Shown here: one piece after another, positions 23,719-36,990 of the stretch
Position numbering within the stretch: position 1 is the stretch's first letter
Layout of the letters: every line of letters begins with the position of its first letter
Origin: Sindora glabra
Taxonomy: Eukaryota; Streptophyta; Magnoliopsida; Fabales; Fabaceae
NCBI GenBank assembly: GCA_020226215.1
Contig: CM035234.1
Coordinates: 67,047,823 to 67,111,822, forward strand
DNA length: 64,000 nucleotides
Reading direction: 5' to 3'
Translations under genes and position numbers: made by a program
The notes under the pieces: generated by a model
The model's database searches: none
What the model was told of the DNA's origin: nothing
What the model saw: the letters and a program-made list of their open reading frames with translations, nothing else

Positions 23719-24354
23719 AATTAAAAATTGTTTTTAATGTACAATGACCGAAAGAATATAGAATATTCTATTAAAATATTAATAGAATTATATATGAAAT
23801 TGGGGCACTCTAGTTTCTCTTTTGACACGAAAATGTAAATTCTTGGGTGGCGCGTGGATGATATTTGCGAGATGTGAAATGTAAGCATTTGATTCTTATG
23901 CGTGAGTAAACAAAATTGAGTTTTTATTCGAATAATTCTCTTTTTTTCTTTTCTGGATTCTCTATTCTTCATTTTTTTGGGAAAATTTTCGTGGAGAGGT
24001 GGTACATAGTCAAATTAAATTTGCTTTCTCCTTTACCACTGCTTGTCGTATTTGCGCGTACGTCCTCGGGTCGGGCTCATAAATTGACATAGGAATGTAC
24101 GCCATTATTAACGGGCATATCACATCAAGGCAAACTATATACATGAATAAATGAAGTTCGTATTCTCAGGAAAAGAAAAAAAGAAAAATCGTATTCACAC
24201 ATACTTTTATAATTCTTTCGTATAAAACAAAATATACAAAACCTTCATGATTTAAAATTAATACCCTCTTAAATTTTAAAATCTAAAATTTCACTTATTA
24301 AAATTTTTACCTAATTAACAATATCAAATAAATTGTTAAAAGTTATGATGCAAT
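23719..24354. other. intergenic between the UGT and the first copia
   Basis: No gene is supported. A GC-richer patch near 24040-24110 stands out from AT-rich surroundings but matches nothing I recognise. Confidence 0.55.
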
Positions 24355-24898
24355 TGATAGAAATTATTAAATGATTTTTTTTAAAAAAAGACGGTAACTC
24401 TTAATGTCGAAAAAATCGATGCCGAAACTTGAAATTGCAAAAGGATAAAGCAATCCATGGGGCAGCAAACTTAGTTTTTCAGAAAAAATTTATATTGGCA
24501 AATTGATTGCCAATTGCTTGTAGGATGACTTTTCCTTGCCTATAGATAGGCACAATTGTTTTTTTTTTTTTTTTTTTTGAAGAAACATATGTGACTGAAA
24601 GCTTTGATTTAAAAAAAAAAAGTTGTAGTACCGAATAGTTCAGCTCTGTAGAGTGTGAGGCACTTTATAATGTTTAGTTTGTGAATGTGATAAAAGAAAA
24701 GGTTCTATTTAGTGTGAAAAAACATTGAGTGTTATTTTTGTAATAATGTGTGACAGAAGAATATAGTATATTTTTTATTTTGTGAAAGTTGTTGCAATTA
24801 TAAAACAAGAAGAGCTTTTCTCATTTCTATTCCTTCTCCACAAAATTCTTTTTATTTTTGATGTCAATATCATTAGCAAATATATATTGATTCCAACA
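24355..24898 (+). repeat. 5' LTR of copia A
   Basis: It aligns throughout with 28875-29393. Shared phrases include GCAATCCAT, GGCAAATTGATTGCCAATTG, ATAGGCACAATTGTTTTTTT, GAAGAAACATATG, ACTTTATAATGTTTA and CAAGAAGAG. It begins TGATAGAAATTATTAAA, ends GATTCCAACA and is 544 bp long. Confidence 0.85.
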
Positions 24899-24900
24899 TT

Positions 24901-24912
24901 TGGTATTAGTGC
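24901..24912 (+). other. primer-binding site of copia A
   Basis: TGGTATTAGTGC differs at two positions from TGGTATCAGAGC, the complement of the initiator methionine tRNA 3' end used by most plant copia elements. It sits two bases after the LTR. Confidence 0.75.
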
Positions 24913-24923
24913 TTAATTATACA

Positions 24924-27900
24924 ATGGCAACAAATTTCATTCAATAGCAATTTGTCAAATTTAGCAGCAAAAATTTTAATAACTACAGTATCAAGTTGAG
25001 AGTATTCTTTAGACTCCAAGATCCCTAGAATTTGATGAAGAATGATTATACCAAGTTAAAAGATCAAGGGAAGTTTGATGAACTAGAGAAATATAAGAAA
25101 AATATACTAGTGACGACTCATAAAAAAAGATCAGAAAGTACTGTATGCAATTTTTTAAGTCATTGAAGAACACATATTTGAAAAAAAATATATCATTTGC
25201 AAACATATCAAAAGAAGTGTATGATATTCTATAGAAATCCTAAAAAGGTGACGACCATGTCAAATAAGTATGGCTACAAACATTACGAAGTGATTTTGAG
25301 TCCTTAAACATGAATGGCTCAGAATCCATTCTAGTATACTTTGATTAAGTTTAAACTTTCATTAACTAGTTAAGTGTTAATGGTAAATATATTTTAGATA
25401 CCAAAGTTGTAGGAAAGATCATGCGATCTTTGATTGCAAAGTTTAAATATGTTTTCACAGCAATTAAAGAATCACTAGATATATAATCTATGTTAATGAA
25501 TAAGTTAATGAGTTTATTGTGCTCACATGAATATTGAATGAGTAAAAAGGCCATTAGCTTTACTTTTGTGCAAGTTTTGCAAAGTAAGGTGGTTTCACAA
25601 ATTTGTGAAAGTTATGGCGATTGAGGTCATGGAAACTATCAAGGTAGTAGATACGGACGAGGATGAGGAAAAGGTGGTCATTTTAATACCACAAATAGAT
25701 AAGATCAAATGATGACAATCTTTTAGAAGAGGTCACGATGGAGCAAGAAGCATATATATAGTCCAATGTGATAGATGCAAAAAATTTGGATGTTACTAAA
25801 ATGAATGTTACTCCAAGATGCTAGATAAGTCGATAGAACATGCAAATGTAGTTAATGTTAAAGAGAATATGGTGCTTATATGTAATTCAAATGAATCAAA
25901 TATGGAGCATGCAAATACATAGTACTTGATACTAAATGCAGCAATCACAAGTGTGGAAAAAGGAATTTTTCTTACATTTGGATGAATTTGTATGTGCAGA
26001 AGATAATTTTGGAAATAAATGCAAAATTTTTGTTATGAGGAGAGGTAACATTGACATTCAATCTAAAGATGGTACAAATGTTACTATCACCCATGTTTAT
26101 TTCATACCAGGCCTTTTTTGGAACTTATTAAGTATAAGCTAACTTTTCAAAAAGGGGCATAAATTCAATGTTTGTAATGGTATTTGTGCAATCAAAAGCA
26201 AAAATAGTAACGTGATTGCAAAAGTGCAAATGATGATTGTTTGCTTTGAATTTGCAAATAAAAACCTTGATGAATCTTCCAACAATCTTGAAGAATTGTA
26301 ATTAGTTATGGTATCTCTGGTTTATTTATCTAAACTTTTAAAGGTTAAAACTATTAACTTATAAAAAGATGGTTAATGGCTTAGAAGTGATTAATGCTCC
26401 TAATTAGTAATATGCAAGATGTATCCTTGTAAAGTAGCATTGAAATTCTTTTCTAGTTAGGAAAGCTAAAAGAGCCAAACAATTGTTAGAGTTGGTACAC
26501 ATATAATCACTTAAACATAAAAAGGTATATTCTAATTTTTGTAGATGATTTAAGTAAAAAACTTGGGTATATTTCCTTAAAAAATCAAAGGCTTTAGGAA
26601 CATTCAAATAATTTAAAGTTGTTATTGAAAAGTAAAATGAATTCTATTTGAAAATCTTAGGAGCTAATAAAGATGGAGAGCATACATCAAATGAATTTGC
26701 AAACATTTCCAAAAATCAAGGAATTCAACATAAACTAATAGCCAATTTCTAAAATGTTTAGAAGTTTGTTGAATGCTAAACCTTTGCCAAATTCCTTTTG
26801 GGCAAAAGCTATTATCTCTACTATACTTTTGTTAAATAAGTGTCTAACAAAGAGTGTTCTGGGAAGAACCTCTAAAGAAGCTTACGTGGTAACAAGCAAG
26901 ATATTTCCTTCTTGCATGTATTTAGATATATCACATATCCCTATATTCCAAATAAGTGAAAAAATAAGTTAGATGATAAAAGACAAAAAGGCATTTTCAT
27001 TGGCTATTGTAATATGACTAAGGATATATATTGTACAACCTAGTAACAAAAGAAGTAATTAGCTATAGAGATGTCTAATTTATTGAAGATAAAGTTTGGA
27101 CTTGGAATTAAAATGATGAATAATAACATCAAGGAATCATTATAGAGAACGAACCAAAATCAATCGAAACAAATAGCTCTATTCTTGATAATCTATTTTC
27201 TTGTAGAAGCTTTCATTCACTAACAATAGCTCTAGAAACTTTAACATATCTTCAATGAAAACAAGTTATGCCTATGGTCATATTAAATAATGATAATGAT
27301 GATATAACTATTGATAAAATAATTATAAAATGTAGATTGTGACCTAATTTTTTTATGAAGATATAGTAGTTAATGAAAGATGGATTTAAGTAATTGATGA
27401 TATGATCCATTCAATTATGAAAAATGACATATGGGAGTTAACAACTTTACCACTTGCTAAAAAGCCTAATGGTGTTAAGTGGGTGTATAAGACAAAGTAC
27501 AAATCTAATGGTCAAATATATCATTACAGAGCCAAAATGGTGGTTAAAAATATGAATAGGAGCTAAAAATTTACTATTTTAAGGCATTTGCATCATTTTC
27601 TAGAATGGATGCCACTTGAATCATTATTGCCCTTGCAATATAGAATAAATAGAAGATCCATTAAATAGACGTGAAGTTAGCATTTTTTAATAGTGTCCTT
27701 GAAGAAAAAGTTTATGTAGAGTAACCACTAAGTTATATGAAGAAAAGACATAAAGAAAAAGCCTATCATTTAAAGAAGACTTTATATAGATTAAAGCAAG
27801 CACTTCAAGCTTGGTAGGTGGATCAATACATATTTATTGCAAGGTAGATTCCAAAAATGCCCTTATGAGCATATATTATATATTAAGTTAGAAGCTAATA

Positions 27901-28866
27901 GATTCTAATAATTATATGCCTTTATGTTAATGACTTGATATTTACAAAATTTTGAAAAGATGTTTATAGAATTTAGGGAGGCTATGACTAGCTAGTTTGA
28001 AATGATAAACTTAGGACCAATAGCCTATTTCTTAGGCATTGAAGTGTAGTAAGTTGAAAAGGTATTTTCATTTTCTAACAAAAGTATGTCAATCATATTC
28101 TAAAGAAATTCAAGATGAATTCAGTTGTTCTAATTCAAACCTTAGTTGTTAAACATCTTAAGATAAAGAAAAAAGATAGTGGAAAACTAGTAAATCTAAC
28201 TTATTTTAAAAACATAGTTGGTATCCACATTATTTAACTTCCATTAGGTCAAAATTTGTTTATGGAGTTAGAATTATCAATCATTTCATGGAAAAGTCAT
28301 ATCAATCACATTTGTAAGTAGAAAAATGAATTTTATATTATGCTAGTTATACTTGAAATTATAAACTTTTTTAGTACTATTTTGGTGATTTTAACCTAGC
28401 TGAGTATACAGATAGTGATTGAGCAAATGATGCTAAAACTAGAAAAAGAACTTCTAGTTATGTTTTCTATCTTGGAGACAATGTATTTTTTGGGTCATCA
28501 AAAAAGCAATATATGGTGGCCATATCAACTATAGAAGCTAAACACATAGTAGTGGCATCTATAGTCTGTCAAGTAGTTTGGATTTGCAAACTATTTGAAG
28601 AATTAAAATAAGTGCAAAAATTTCTAAAAATTATGTATGATAATAAGCCAACAATTGTATCGACTAAACATCTAGTTTTTCATGGTAGAAGTAAATATAT
28701 TGGAATCAAGTGTCATTATATCATAGAACTAATAAAAAATGGAGAAATAAACCTTAAATTCTATAAATCTAATGAACAAGTTATAGATATTTTGACAAAG
28801 CTACTCAAAATGAATGCATTCAAGAATTTAAAGATAATGCTTGGTGTAATTTTACAATCATTTTAA
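24924..28866 (+). pseudogene. gag-pol of copia A, decayed
   Basis: Gag starts MATNF at 24924, with a GDELEKYKK-type UBN2-like region broken by stops. An Arg-Gly-rich stretch lies at 25620-25680. A CCHC zinc knuckle starts CDRCKKFG at about 25770, with an in-frame stop. Protease near 25930 has DTK in place of the catalytic DTG/DSG, followed by the frame 25936-26142 ending PGLFWNLLSIS. Integrase runs from about 26450 (ILIFVDDLSK, DGEHTSNEFA) to 26972 (FWAKAI, LNKCLTKSV). Reverse transcriptase starts near 27475 (GVKWVYKT) and has YVND instead of YVDD near 27925. RNase H begins YTDSDWANDA near 28410 and runs to the intact last frame 28612-28866 (LKFYKSNEQVIDILTKLLKM). It cannot make a functional polyprotein. 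Confidence 0.88.
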
Positions 28867-28874
28867 AATGAGAC

Positions 28875-29393
28875 TATTGGAAATTATTAAATTGATTTAA
28901 AAAAGAGTAACTCATAATGCTGAAGAAATTGGCACCAAAACTTGAAGTTGCAAATGGATAAAGCAATCCATAGGGTAATAGACTTAATTTTTGAGATAGA
29001 ATTTTATATTGGCAAATTGATTGCCAATTGCTTATAAGCCAATTTGTCCTTACTTATAAATAGGCACAATTGTTTTTTTTTTTTTGAAGAAACATATGAA
29101 AGTGAAAGGTATGATAAAAAATGTTGCAGTATTGAAAATTTAGCTTTGTAGAGTGCAAGGTACTTTATAATGTTTATTTTGTGAGTGTGATAAAAGAGAA
29201 AACTCTATTTGGTGTGAAAAAATATTAAGTATTATATTGCAATAATATGTAAAAAAATGTAGTATATTTATATTTTATGATAGTTGTTACAATTATAAAA
29301 TAAGAAGAGTTTCTCTCATTTTTACTCCTTCTCCATAAATTTCTTTTTATTTTTATGTCAATATTATTAGAAAATATATATTAGTTTTAATCA
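28875..29393 (+). repeat. 3' LTR of copia A
   Basis: It begins TATTGGAAATTATTAAATTG after the purine-rich AAAATGAGAC tract and ends AGTTTTAATCA. Its 519 bp align with 24355-24898 with many substitutions and a shorter T-run. Confidence 0.85.
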
Positions 29394-29693
29394 TATTTAG
29401 ACTTTTTATAGCCAATCAAGATTAATATTTATGAAGGAATTCCTTGTACTACAATGAGAATAAGTTTTTTTTAATAAAAAATTTTCAAATGAAATTTGTC
29501 ATTTTGTCATGTCTTATAATTTGAGTTTTTTACTAGGTCAAACTAATCTAGCATATTACAAGAACTCGTGAGCATTCATTCCTTTAATAAAATATTTTCA
29601 TTTATAAAATCTAAAATTTAGAAGGCTTCCTTTCCCTTTAATGCCTTTCATGGATTGAATGATTTTTTGAGAAATGACTAAGTTATTGAAGTC
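29394..29693. other. spacer between two copia elements
   Basis: About 300 bases of AT-rich sequence with no gene and no repeat that I recognise. Confidence 0.5.
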
Positions 29694-30521
29694 TATTGAT
29701 GGGTTCTTTCTTAAATGAATTCATAATATTCTTTATATCTTTTTTTTATATGAAGAATGAAAAATATAATAAAATAGAAACAAAAATAGTACTTTAGGTT
29801 ATCATTTGACTAAAAGCCTAATTAGCTTTGTAAGAGTTTAATGAAAAATTCTTGTCTTGTAAATGCTTATATATATGCCTTGGTTTGAGTGCAATAATTG
29901 TTTAGTGAATTTATAATTAAAAGGCTTTTAAAGCCCAAGTTTCTATACATATACTAAAGTATATCAATCTTATGAATTCATAAATTGCCAAAAAAGAAAA
30001 AGCAAGGTACATAGGACGGTAAAGATAGAAGGCAGGACGGTAAAGATAGAAGGCAAATATGCACAGAGTTTTGTTGCTAGATGATCTATCATTTTATTTA
30101 TTCAAATTTGCATTAGATTCAGGTATGTTGATCTTGATAATTTGGGTAATGTAATAGATTTTTTTATTAATTTTATTTTTTCCATTAGTTAGTTTTATAT
30201 AGTAATTAGTGATAATTATTGTGTTAATTCTATTAAGAATTCCACATGTTTTTAAATAATTTTTACACTGGTTGCTCCTTAAAATTTCTAGAAAGATATT
30301 GTATTCATTATTTTATTAATGAAGTTTTTTTACTACATTAGGTCCTATGATTTTTACTTTCAAATTGAGTGATTTTCTATATTAAAGATTACTAGTCTCC
30401 TAATTTATTTTTCTTATATTAATTTCTAGTGATTTTTTTAATTGTACATGTAGGAAAAGTTAGTCCAAGTGAGTTATTCAATTTTCAATGCATGTTACTT
30501 TGATCTCTTTTTTTCTTGATA
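29694..30521 (+). repeat. 5' LTR of copia B
   Basis: It begins TATTGATGGGTTC and aligns with 34459-35268. Shared phrases include GTGCAATAATTGT, AATTAAAAGGCTTTTAA, CATATAGTAATTA, TGATAATTATTGT and TTAATTTCTA. It contains a private 21-bp tandem duplication at 30013-30054. Confidence 0.85.
30013..30054 (+). repeat. perfect 21-bp tandem duplication inside the 5' LTR of copia B
   Basis: Units at 30013-30033 and 30034-30054 are identical. Each starts AGGACGGTAAAG and ends AGAAGGC. The corresponding part of the 3' LTR has no such duplication. Confidence 0.95.
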
Positions 30522-30523
30522 AG

Positions 30524-30537
30524 TGGTTTTAGAACTC
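30524..30537 (+). other. primer-binding site of copia B
   Basis: TGGTTTTAGAACTC resembles TGGTATCAGAGCTC, the complement of the initiator methionine tRNA 3' end, and follows the LTR by two or three bases. Confidence 0.65.
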
Positions 30538-30566
30538 AAACTCTAGTATATTTTGCTTGTTTAAAC

Positions 30567-33500
30567 ATGAATGCCAATATAAGTAGAATAATGTACATGA
30601 ATGGTGAGAATTATGCTCCTTGGAAAAGAAGGCTAGAAGATTTTCTTTATGTGAAATATTATTATTTGCCTATATTAGCTATTGAAAAACTTAAAAATGA
30701 ATTAAATTTAGAATGAGAAATATTATATAGGTAGATTTGTAGATATATCAAGCAATTAGTAGAAGAAAATGTGTGGACTTTATTGAATAGGAGATATATG
30801 CTCGCACATTATAAATTAAACTTGAAAAGTTATATGTTAGAAAGATCAAGAATAATAAAATATTCTTAATGAAACAAATAATAATCATAAAATATTAAAA
30901 TGGCATTTGAATGGCAAATCACTTGAATAATTATCAAGAGATTATTAATTAGCTTTCTATTATGATTATGAAATTTGAAAGTGAAGTTCAAAGCTTAAGC
31001 TTCTTGGTTCTTTACCAAACTTATGGGAGATATTCAAAATATCTATACTTAACTATATCCTAAATGGCAATGATGACTATGAAAATTGCTAAAAATAGTA
31101 TTCTAAATGAAGAGTTAAGAAGAAAATCATATGGTTCTTCTTTATAGCCAAATATTATGGTTGCTAAGTCTTAGAAGAGTAGTAAAAATTTAGGTATAAG
31201 GAACAAAGATAAGAGCAAAAGCAAATCTTGGAAAAAATTTGAAAATATTGAGTGCCATTATTATGGTAAAAAAGGGTATATCAAGAAATATTTTTAGAAG
31301 TTAAGAAACAAAAAATAAAGATAAAAGTGATATAAAAAAAAGGAAAAAGAAAGAAGATGAATGTGGTGAAGATAAGGTCATTACAACTACTAATCACTTT
31401 CTTTTAGTTTATGAAGATGATGTTGTCAACTTTGCAAAGAATGAAATAGTTAAGTAATTGATAGCAGTGTTTCCACTTATATTACATGTAAGAGGGACTT
31501 TTTTTCATCTTGCACTCTTGATAATTTTGGAGATGTAAGATTGGCATACAAAAGTGCAGTAAAATGTGCTAATATTGAAGATGTCATTTTAAAAAAATCC
31601 AATGGAATTAGATTAACCATTAAGCATGTAAAACATGTTCCAGATATTTAGTTGAACCTACTTTTTCTAGGTAAACTTTATAAGGAAGGCTATAATAATT
31701 TCTTCTTACATGATTAGTGGAAGTTTAGTAAGGATTCTATGGTTATGGCAAAAGTTCAAAGTATTTTGTAGTTTTCTCAACTTAAGCAGAAATTATTTTA
31801 GATATTGTTAATTCTACAGAATTAAGTGATGAAATCAAGTTATAGCGTAAGAGGCTATGTCATATGAGTCAAAAAGGAATTGTTTTTCTAGCTAAAAGAA
31901 ATGTATTATATGGAGTACAAAGTTCACATTTACAAAAGTGTGATTATTGTCTAGATAGAAAAAAGAACAAAGTAATTTTTAAGACTTATCCATTTTCCAA
32001 AAAATTAGAGATACTTGAATTGATGGATTTCAATAAGTGTGATCCTTTAAGTAGTACAATGGCACTTGGTGGTTTTATTTATTTTATTACTTTTATTGAT
32101 GACCATTTAAGAAATATGTGGGTATAGACACCAATGACAAAAGACCAAATGCTTGGGATATTTAAATAATTTTAGGATTTAGTGGAAAGAGAAATAGAGA
32201 AAAAGTTGAAATGCATACACACTAATAATGAAGATGAATATTCAAGACCTTTTGATGCTTATTGCAAAGAACAAGATATCAGATATTAGAAAACATTACT
32301 AAAGACTTTGTAGTTGAATGGTTATTTGAAAGGATGAATAGAATAATGGTTGAGAAAGTTAAATATTTTCTTTCATATGCTAGACTACTAAAAACGTTTT
32401 AGGTTAAAGCCTTGAATACAGTTATGCATGTTTTAAATTGCTCACCATGTGTTTCTTTGAAGTTTAAAATGCAAAAAAAGGTTTAGTTAGGTAAGAATAT
32501 TTCTTATGACCATTTATAAGTTTTTAGATGTAAAACATTTATGCATATTCCTAAAGATAATAGATCTAAGCTTGATGAAATATAAAGCAATGTATTTTTC
32601 TAGGTCATGGTGAAGATGAATTTGGCTATATATTTCTTGAAAAAAAATTGATCAAAAGTGAAGATGTTATATTTATGGAAGACCAAACATTGAATGACAT
32701 TAGTAAGTAAGAAAAAGTGGTGTTTCAGTACAATGAACCATCACCTAACTTGGATATAGTTAGTCTAGGAAAGGAGTAGGATAGAGTTGAAGCTTAGAAT
32801 TTTAAGCATGATGTAGTTTATGTAAGTGGCCCTAAATAAGATGAAAGAAATGGAAATGTATATGATGAATAATCAATACTAGAGGCTTTAGTTATTGCAC
32901 TAAGAAGATTCACCAGAATTAGACAAGATTCTTTAAGATGAGTTCATTATTTTGACTAATGAAGGAGAGTCAAAATGTTATGATGAGGCCATGGAAAGAT
33001 AACATAAAGTGAGTGGATTAAAATTATGCAAGATAAAATGAAATCTTTGCATGAGAATCATAACTATGAGTTAGTAAAATTATCAAAAGATATGAAAACT
33101 TTGAAAAACAAATGGGTGGATAAAGTAAGATTGGTTATGAAAGGATTTGATTAGAGAAAAGGAATTTATTTTCGTGAAATTTTTTCTCTTATTGTGAAAA
33201 TGTCTATTATTTATACAGTGCTTGGCATAGCAGCTAGTTTTGATTTGGAAATTGAGCAAATAAATATAAAGACAACTTTTCTTCATGGTAATTTAGAAGA
33301 AATGTTTTACATGGAACAACAAGAGGGTTTTTAAGTTAAAGAAAAAGAAAATTGTGTTTATAGATTAAGGAAGAGTCTTTATAGGTTAAACTAGGCTCCT
33401 AGACAATGATACAAGAAGTTTGAGTTAATTATAGGAAAATAAGGCTACCAAAAAACAGGCTTTCATTCTTGTGTATTTGTCCAAAAACTCTTTGATGATG

Positions 33501-34440
33501 ATTTTATCATTTTTTTTCTCTATGTTGATGATATTTTAATTATTGGTAAGAATGCTATAAGAATCATTGAACTGAAAAAAAATTAAGTCTTTTGCCATGA
33601 AAGATCTATATCAAACAAAATAGATTTTGGGCATGTTGATTACTAAGATAAAGGTGCAAAAAAAATTTATTTATTACTAGTGAAGTACATCAAAAAGGTG
33701 CTTTAAAGGTTTGATATATAAAATGATAAATTTATTTCTAGTCCTTTTGCTACTCATTTGAAATTAAGTACTAAGCAATGTCCAACCATGGATAAGGGCA
33801 ACAAGAAAAGTTAAATGTATGCCATGATATGTACTAGACCAAACATTGCTTATGTCATTGATGCAATGAATTGTTTTCTCTCAAATCTATGTAATGAGCA
33901 TTAGAATGCTATAAAATAGATTATAAGATACCTTTGAGGTACAACTAATTTAGGCTTTTGTTTTAGAGATAAAAAATATTTACTAATTGGTTTTACTAAT
34001 GCAAACTTAGTTGGAGATATTGATTCTTGTATGTCCACTTTGGGTTACTTGATCAAATTTGTAGGGGGAGTTATGGCATGACAATTTAGATTGTAAAAAT
34101 GTGTTGTTTTTCCAACAATAGAGATGGAATTTATTGAGCAACTAAAGCTTGTAAAGATTTGCCATGGATGAAGAAGGTTTTTCAAAAATTTTGATTTAAG
34201 CAAGATCATTATATTTTATTTTGTGATAATCGAAGTGCAATAAGAATTTTGCTTTTCATGTAAGGTTAAAATATATTGATGTCTGTTATCATTCGATATA
34301 AGATGTTTTAAGTAACAAGGTGTTGGAACTTGAGAAAGTTCATATAGAAAATAATGGTACAAATATGTTGACTAAATCTCTACTAAAAGAAAAGCTTGAA
34401 ACATGTTGCTCAATGACCAAAATGACGGTATTTCCCATTT
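30567..34440 (+). pseudogene. gag-pol of copia B, decayed
   Basis: Gag begins near 30567 (MNANISRIMYMNGENYAPWKRR, with the typical Asn-Tyr-x-x-Trp-Lys and a YYLPI block) and decays after 30714. A broken zinc knuckle (ECHYYGKKGYIKK) lies near 31250. Protease near 31458 reads LIDSSVSTY, with the catalytic Asp-Ser-Gly altered to Asp-Ser-Ser. The pre-integrase and integrase frame 31864-32127 has CDYCLDRKKNKV and YFITFIDDH. Reverse transcriptase spans about 33090-33650, with KWVDKVRLVMKGF, FLHGNLEE and an intact LYVDDILI near 33521. RNase H follows to about 34400. Numerous stops are spread throughout. Confidence 0.88.
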
Positions 34441-34458
34441 AGTTGAAAAGGGAAGATT

Positions 34459-35268
34459 TGTTGATGGGTTCCTCTTAAATAGATTCACAATGTTCTTTAT
34501 ATTTATTGTTTAGTATAAAGAATAAAGAAAAGATATAATAAAGAGATGGCTTTTTGGGCTACTATCAGAATAAAAGCCAAATTGGTTTTGGAAGACCTAA
34601 ATGAAAAATGCCTTGTAAAGGCTTGTATATGTGCCTTAGTTTAGGTGCAATAATTGTCTAGTGAATTTGTAATTAAAAGGCTTTTAAGGCCTAGAATTTC
34701 ATGCGCACGCCAAATTATACAAGTCTTGTGAATTCATAAATTCATGAAAAGGAAGGAGCAAGATATGCGAGATGGCATGGAGAGAAGATGAATATGCATA
34801 GATTTTTTTTAAAATATACTAGAAAATTTGCCACCATATTTACTTGATTTATATCAAATTTGAATATGTTATTCTTAATAATTTGAACAATGTAATAAAT
34901 ATTTTTTTTGCTAATTTTCTTCTTCAACGTTGACTAGTTTCATATAGTAATTACTGATAATTATTGTATTAATTCTATTGAAAAGTTTACTTGTTTTAGT
35001 GAAGAGTTTTTATATTATTAGTTGTTTCTAAAATTTTTAGCAAGATATAATATTTATTATTTTATTAGTAGAGTTTTTTTATTGAACTAGATCATATAAT
35101 TTTTTCCCTCATATGTAAGGATTTTTCACGCAAAAAATTGCTAATTCCTTGAGTTACTTTTCTTGTATTAATTTCTAATGATTTATTAAATCACATGTAT
35201 GGGAAATTTTGATATAAGTTATTTAATTTTCATTACATGTTGTTCTAATCCATTTTTTTTTCTCAACA
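34459..35268 (+). repeat. 3' LTR of copia B
   Basis: It starts TGTTGATGGGTTCC directly after the polypurine tract and ends TCTCAACA. Its 810 bp are diverged from the 5' LTR. Confidence 0.85.
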
Positions 35269-36839
35269 ATATCTTCCTTTAACAAAGCTACACAAATTTG
35301 GAGTAATCGTCCCCAATATGTTGGCAATGTTCGTAGTATGATTTACTTGCTTAGAAAATAGTGAAGGTTACTGATTGCACAGGATATGGAGATTAGAGAG
35401 AGAGAGAGAGAGAGAGAGAGGAGATTAATACGGATTTAAGTTTTAGAAAGTTATACTAAATGTCCGTTATTGATTCTAACTCATTTAATAGTTACAAAGA
35501 AAACAATTTAAAAGTGAAATCCCATTTTAAAGATGAAAGAGAATAAGCAGAATTATACATGAATTATTCTATCTCTCTTACAATAATTCTTTTTTTTATT
35601 TTTAATATTGTCCATAAAAGTACTATTTTAATTTTAATTTTTAATTATTTTCTCTCTCTTGCAAAATTGAAACCAAAAAATAATTTTTATTTAAAAAATC
35701 ATCTTAAGTTTTATATGATTTTGTTTTAGTCTATATAAAATATTTTAATTATATTCATGTCATTATGAATCCATTCAAAAATTAATTGAAATTTATTTCA
35801 TTTGGTATGAATAATTAAAAGTATATTTTTAACAAAAAATGATAATTATCATTTCAAAAATTTTATGGTATACCACTAACACAGTAGTGTACTAATGTAC
35901 CATCAGATTTGACCATTAATTTGACATATGGAGTTTAACTTTTCAAAAAAGTAAACATAATTAATGATTAGATCTGATGGTAAATAGTAGTATAACATAT
36001 TCTCTCCCTTATCATTTTTTATGATGTTTATTATTTGAAAATGTATAGAATTCATTTAAAAGATATATTTATAATAATGTCATGGTTAAAAAATATTAAG
36101 ATAAGAATAAAATTTTAAAATTTAATTTAATTTGATGTATTATGAATGTAATATTTTTTAAAAAATAAATAAATAAAAAGATCACGTGGTTACAAAATTA
36201 ATAATTTTTATTCTAAATAAGCTGAAATAAAATATTTTTTCTAACTTAAAAGTTTTCTGAAAAATGAAAAAAATTACTTTTTATTGGTCCTGGTGGTGAA
36301 TGATAAACAGTACCCAGTACTAGGATGTAGGTGTTCAACTTCCAATTTTCGGCTCTCCTTTCGGTACAAATCACCTGGCTATATAGCATCATTCAAAAAA
36401 TATTTACTGAGATGATAAAAGAGCTACTGATACTTTATGTTCAATATCTGTGCTTGCTTCCAAAAACATAAAGTAGGAAAGATTAGAATGTAATCAATCA
36501 ACAGACATGAGCAAAACAATCTGAGAAAAGAAATTAGCAAAGTAACGCATTGAACTGATATTTCAAAATAGAAAGCAAAAAATTTTGAAACTTTAAGCGT
36601 ATTTCCTTTAAAATCTTTAAAAAGCGTATTCTATGGATTTTATTTTTAATATTAGTTAAAAATAAAATATGAGGTTTTGTGAGAAGGAGAAACCAATTAA
36701 AAATACAAGTTAAAATAGTAATTTTATGATAGAGATTAAAAGCAAAAAGAAAAAATTAATACATATTTCATTTATTCTCTCTCATCATTAAGATGAAATT
36801 TCACTTTTAAATTTATACTAGTATTAATTGATTCCTTTC
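35269..36839. other. intergenic, AT-rich, with a GA microsatellite
   Basis: No gene is recognised. A (GA)n run lies at 35395-35421. The rest is AT-rich with no clear repeat ends. Confidence 0.55.
35395..35421. repeat. (AG)n microsatellite
   Basis: Uninterrupted AG dinucleotide repeat of about 13 units. Confidence 0.95.
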
Positions 36840-36860
36840 ACACACATACACATACATACA

Positions 36861-36952
<92 letters not shown>
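36840..36952. repeat. compound microsatellite (CATA)n-(TA)n
   Basis: CACA/CATA tetranucleotides give way to a long alternating TA run of more than 50 bases. Length is likely to be polymorphic. Confidence 0.95.
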
Positions 36953-36953
<1 letters not shown>

Positions 36954-36990
36954 CTAATATTTTAGTTTAATCTTAAAAAATTATAATAAT

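Larger units (their letters stand above)
24355..29393 (+). mobile_element. old full-length Ty1/copia element A
   Basis: This is a 5-kb LTR retrotransposon with both LTRs, a primer-binding site and remnants of gag, protease, integrase, reverse transcriptase and RNase H in copia order (integrase before RT). Many stops and frameshifts, and clear divergence between the two LTRs, show that it is ancient and dead. Flanking pentamers do not match, so the target duplication has decayed or the ends are off by a few bases. Confidence 0.88.
29694..35268 (+). mobile_element. old full-length Ty1/copia element B
   Basis: A second copia element in the same orientation, unrelated in LTR sequence to element A. 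It has ~0.8-kb LTRs, a primer-binding site, a polypurine tract (AAAAGGGAAGATT just before 34459) and gag-pol remnants. Flanking pentamers (AAGTC and ATATC) match at three of five positions. Confidence 0.88.

Noticed and set aside
33083..33286. 67-codon minus-strand frame
   Set aside because: It is antisense to the reverse transcriptase remnant of copia B.
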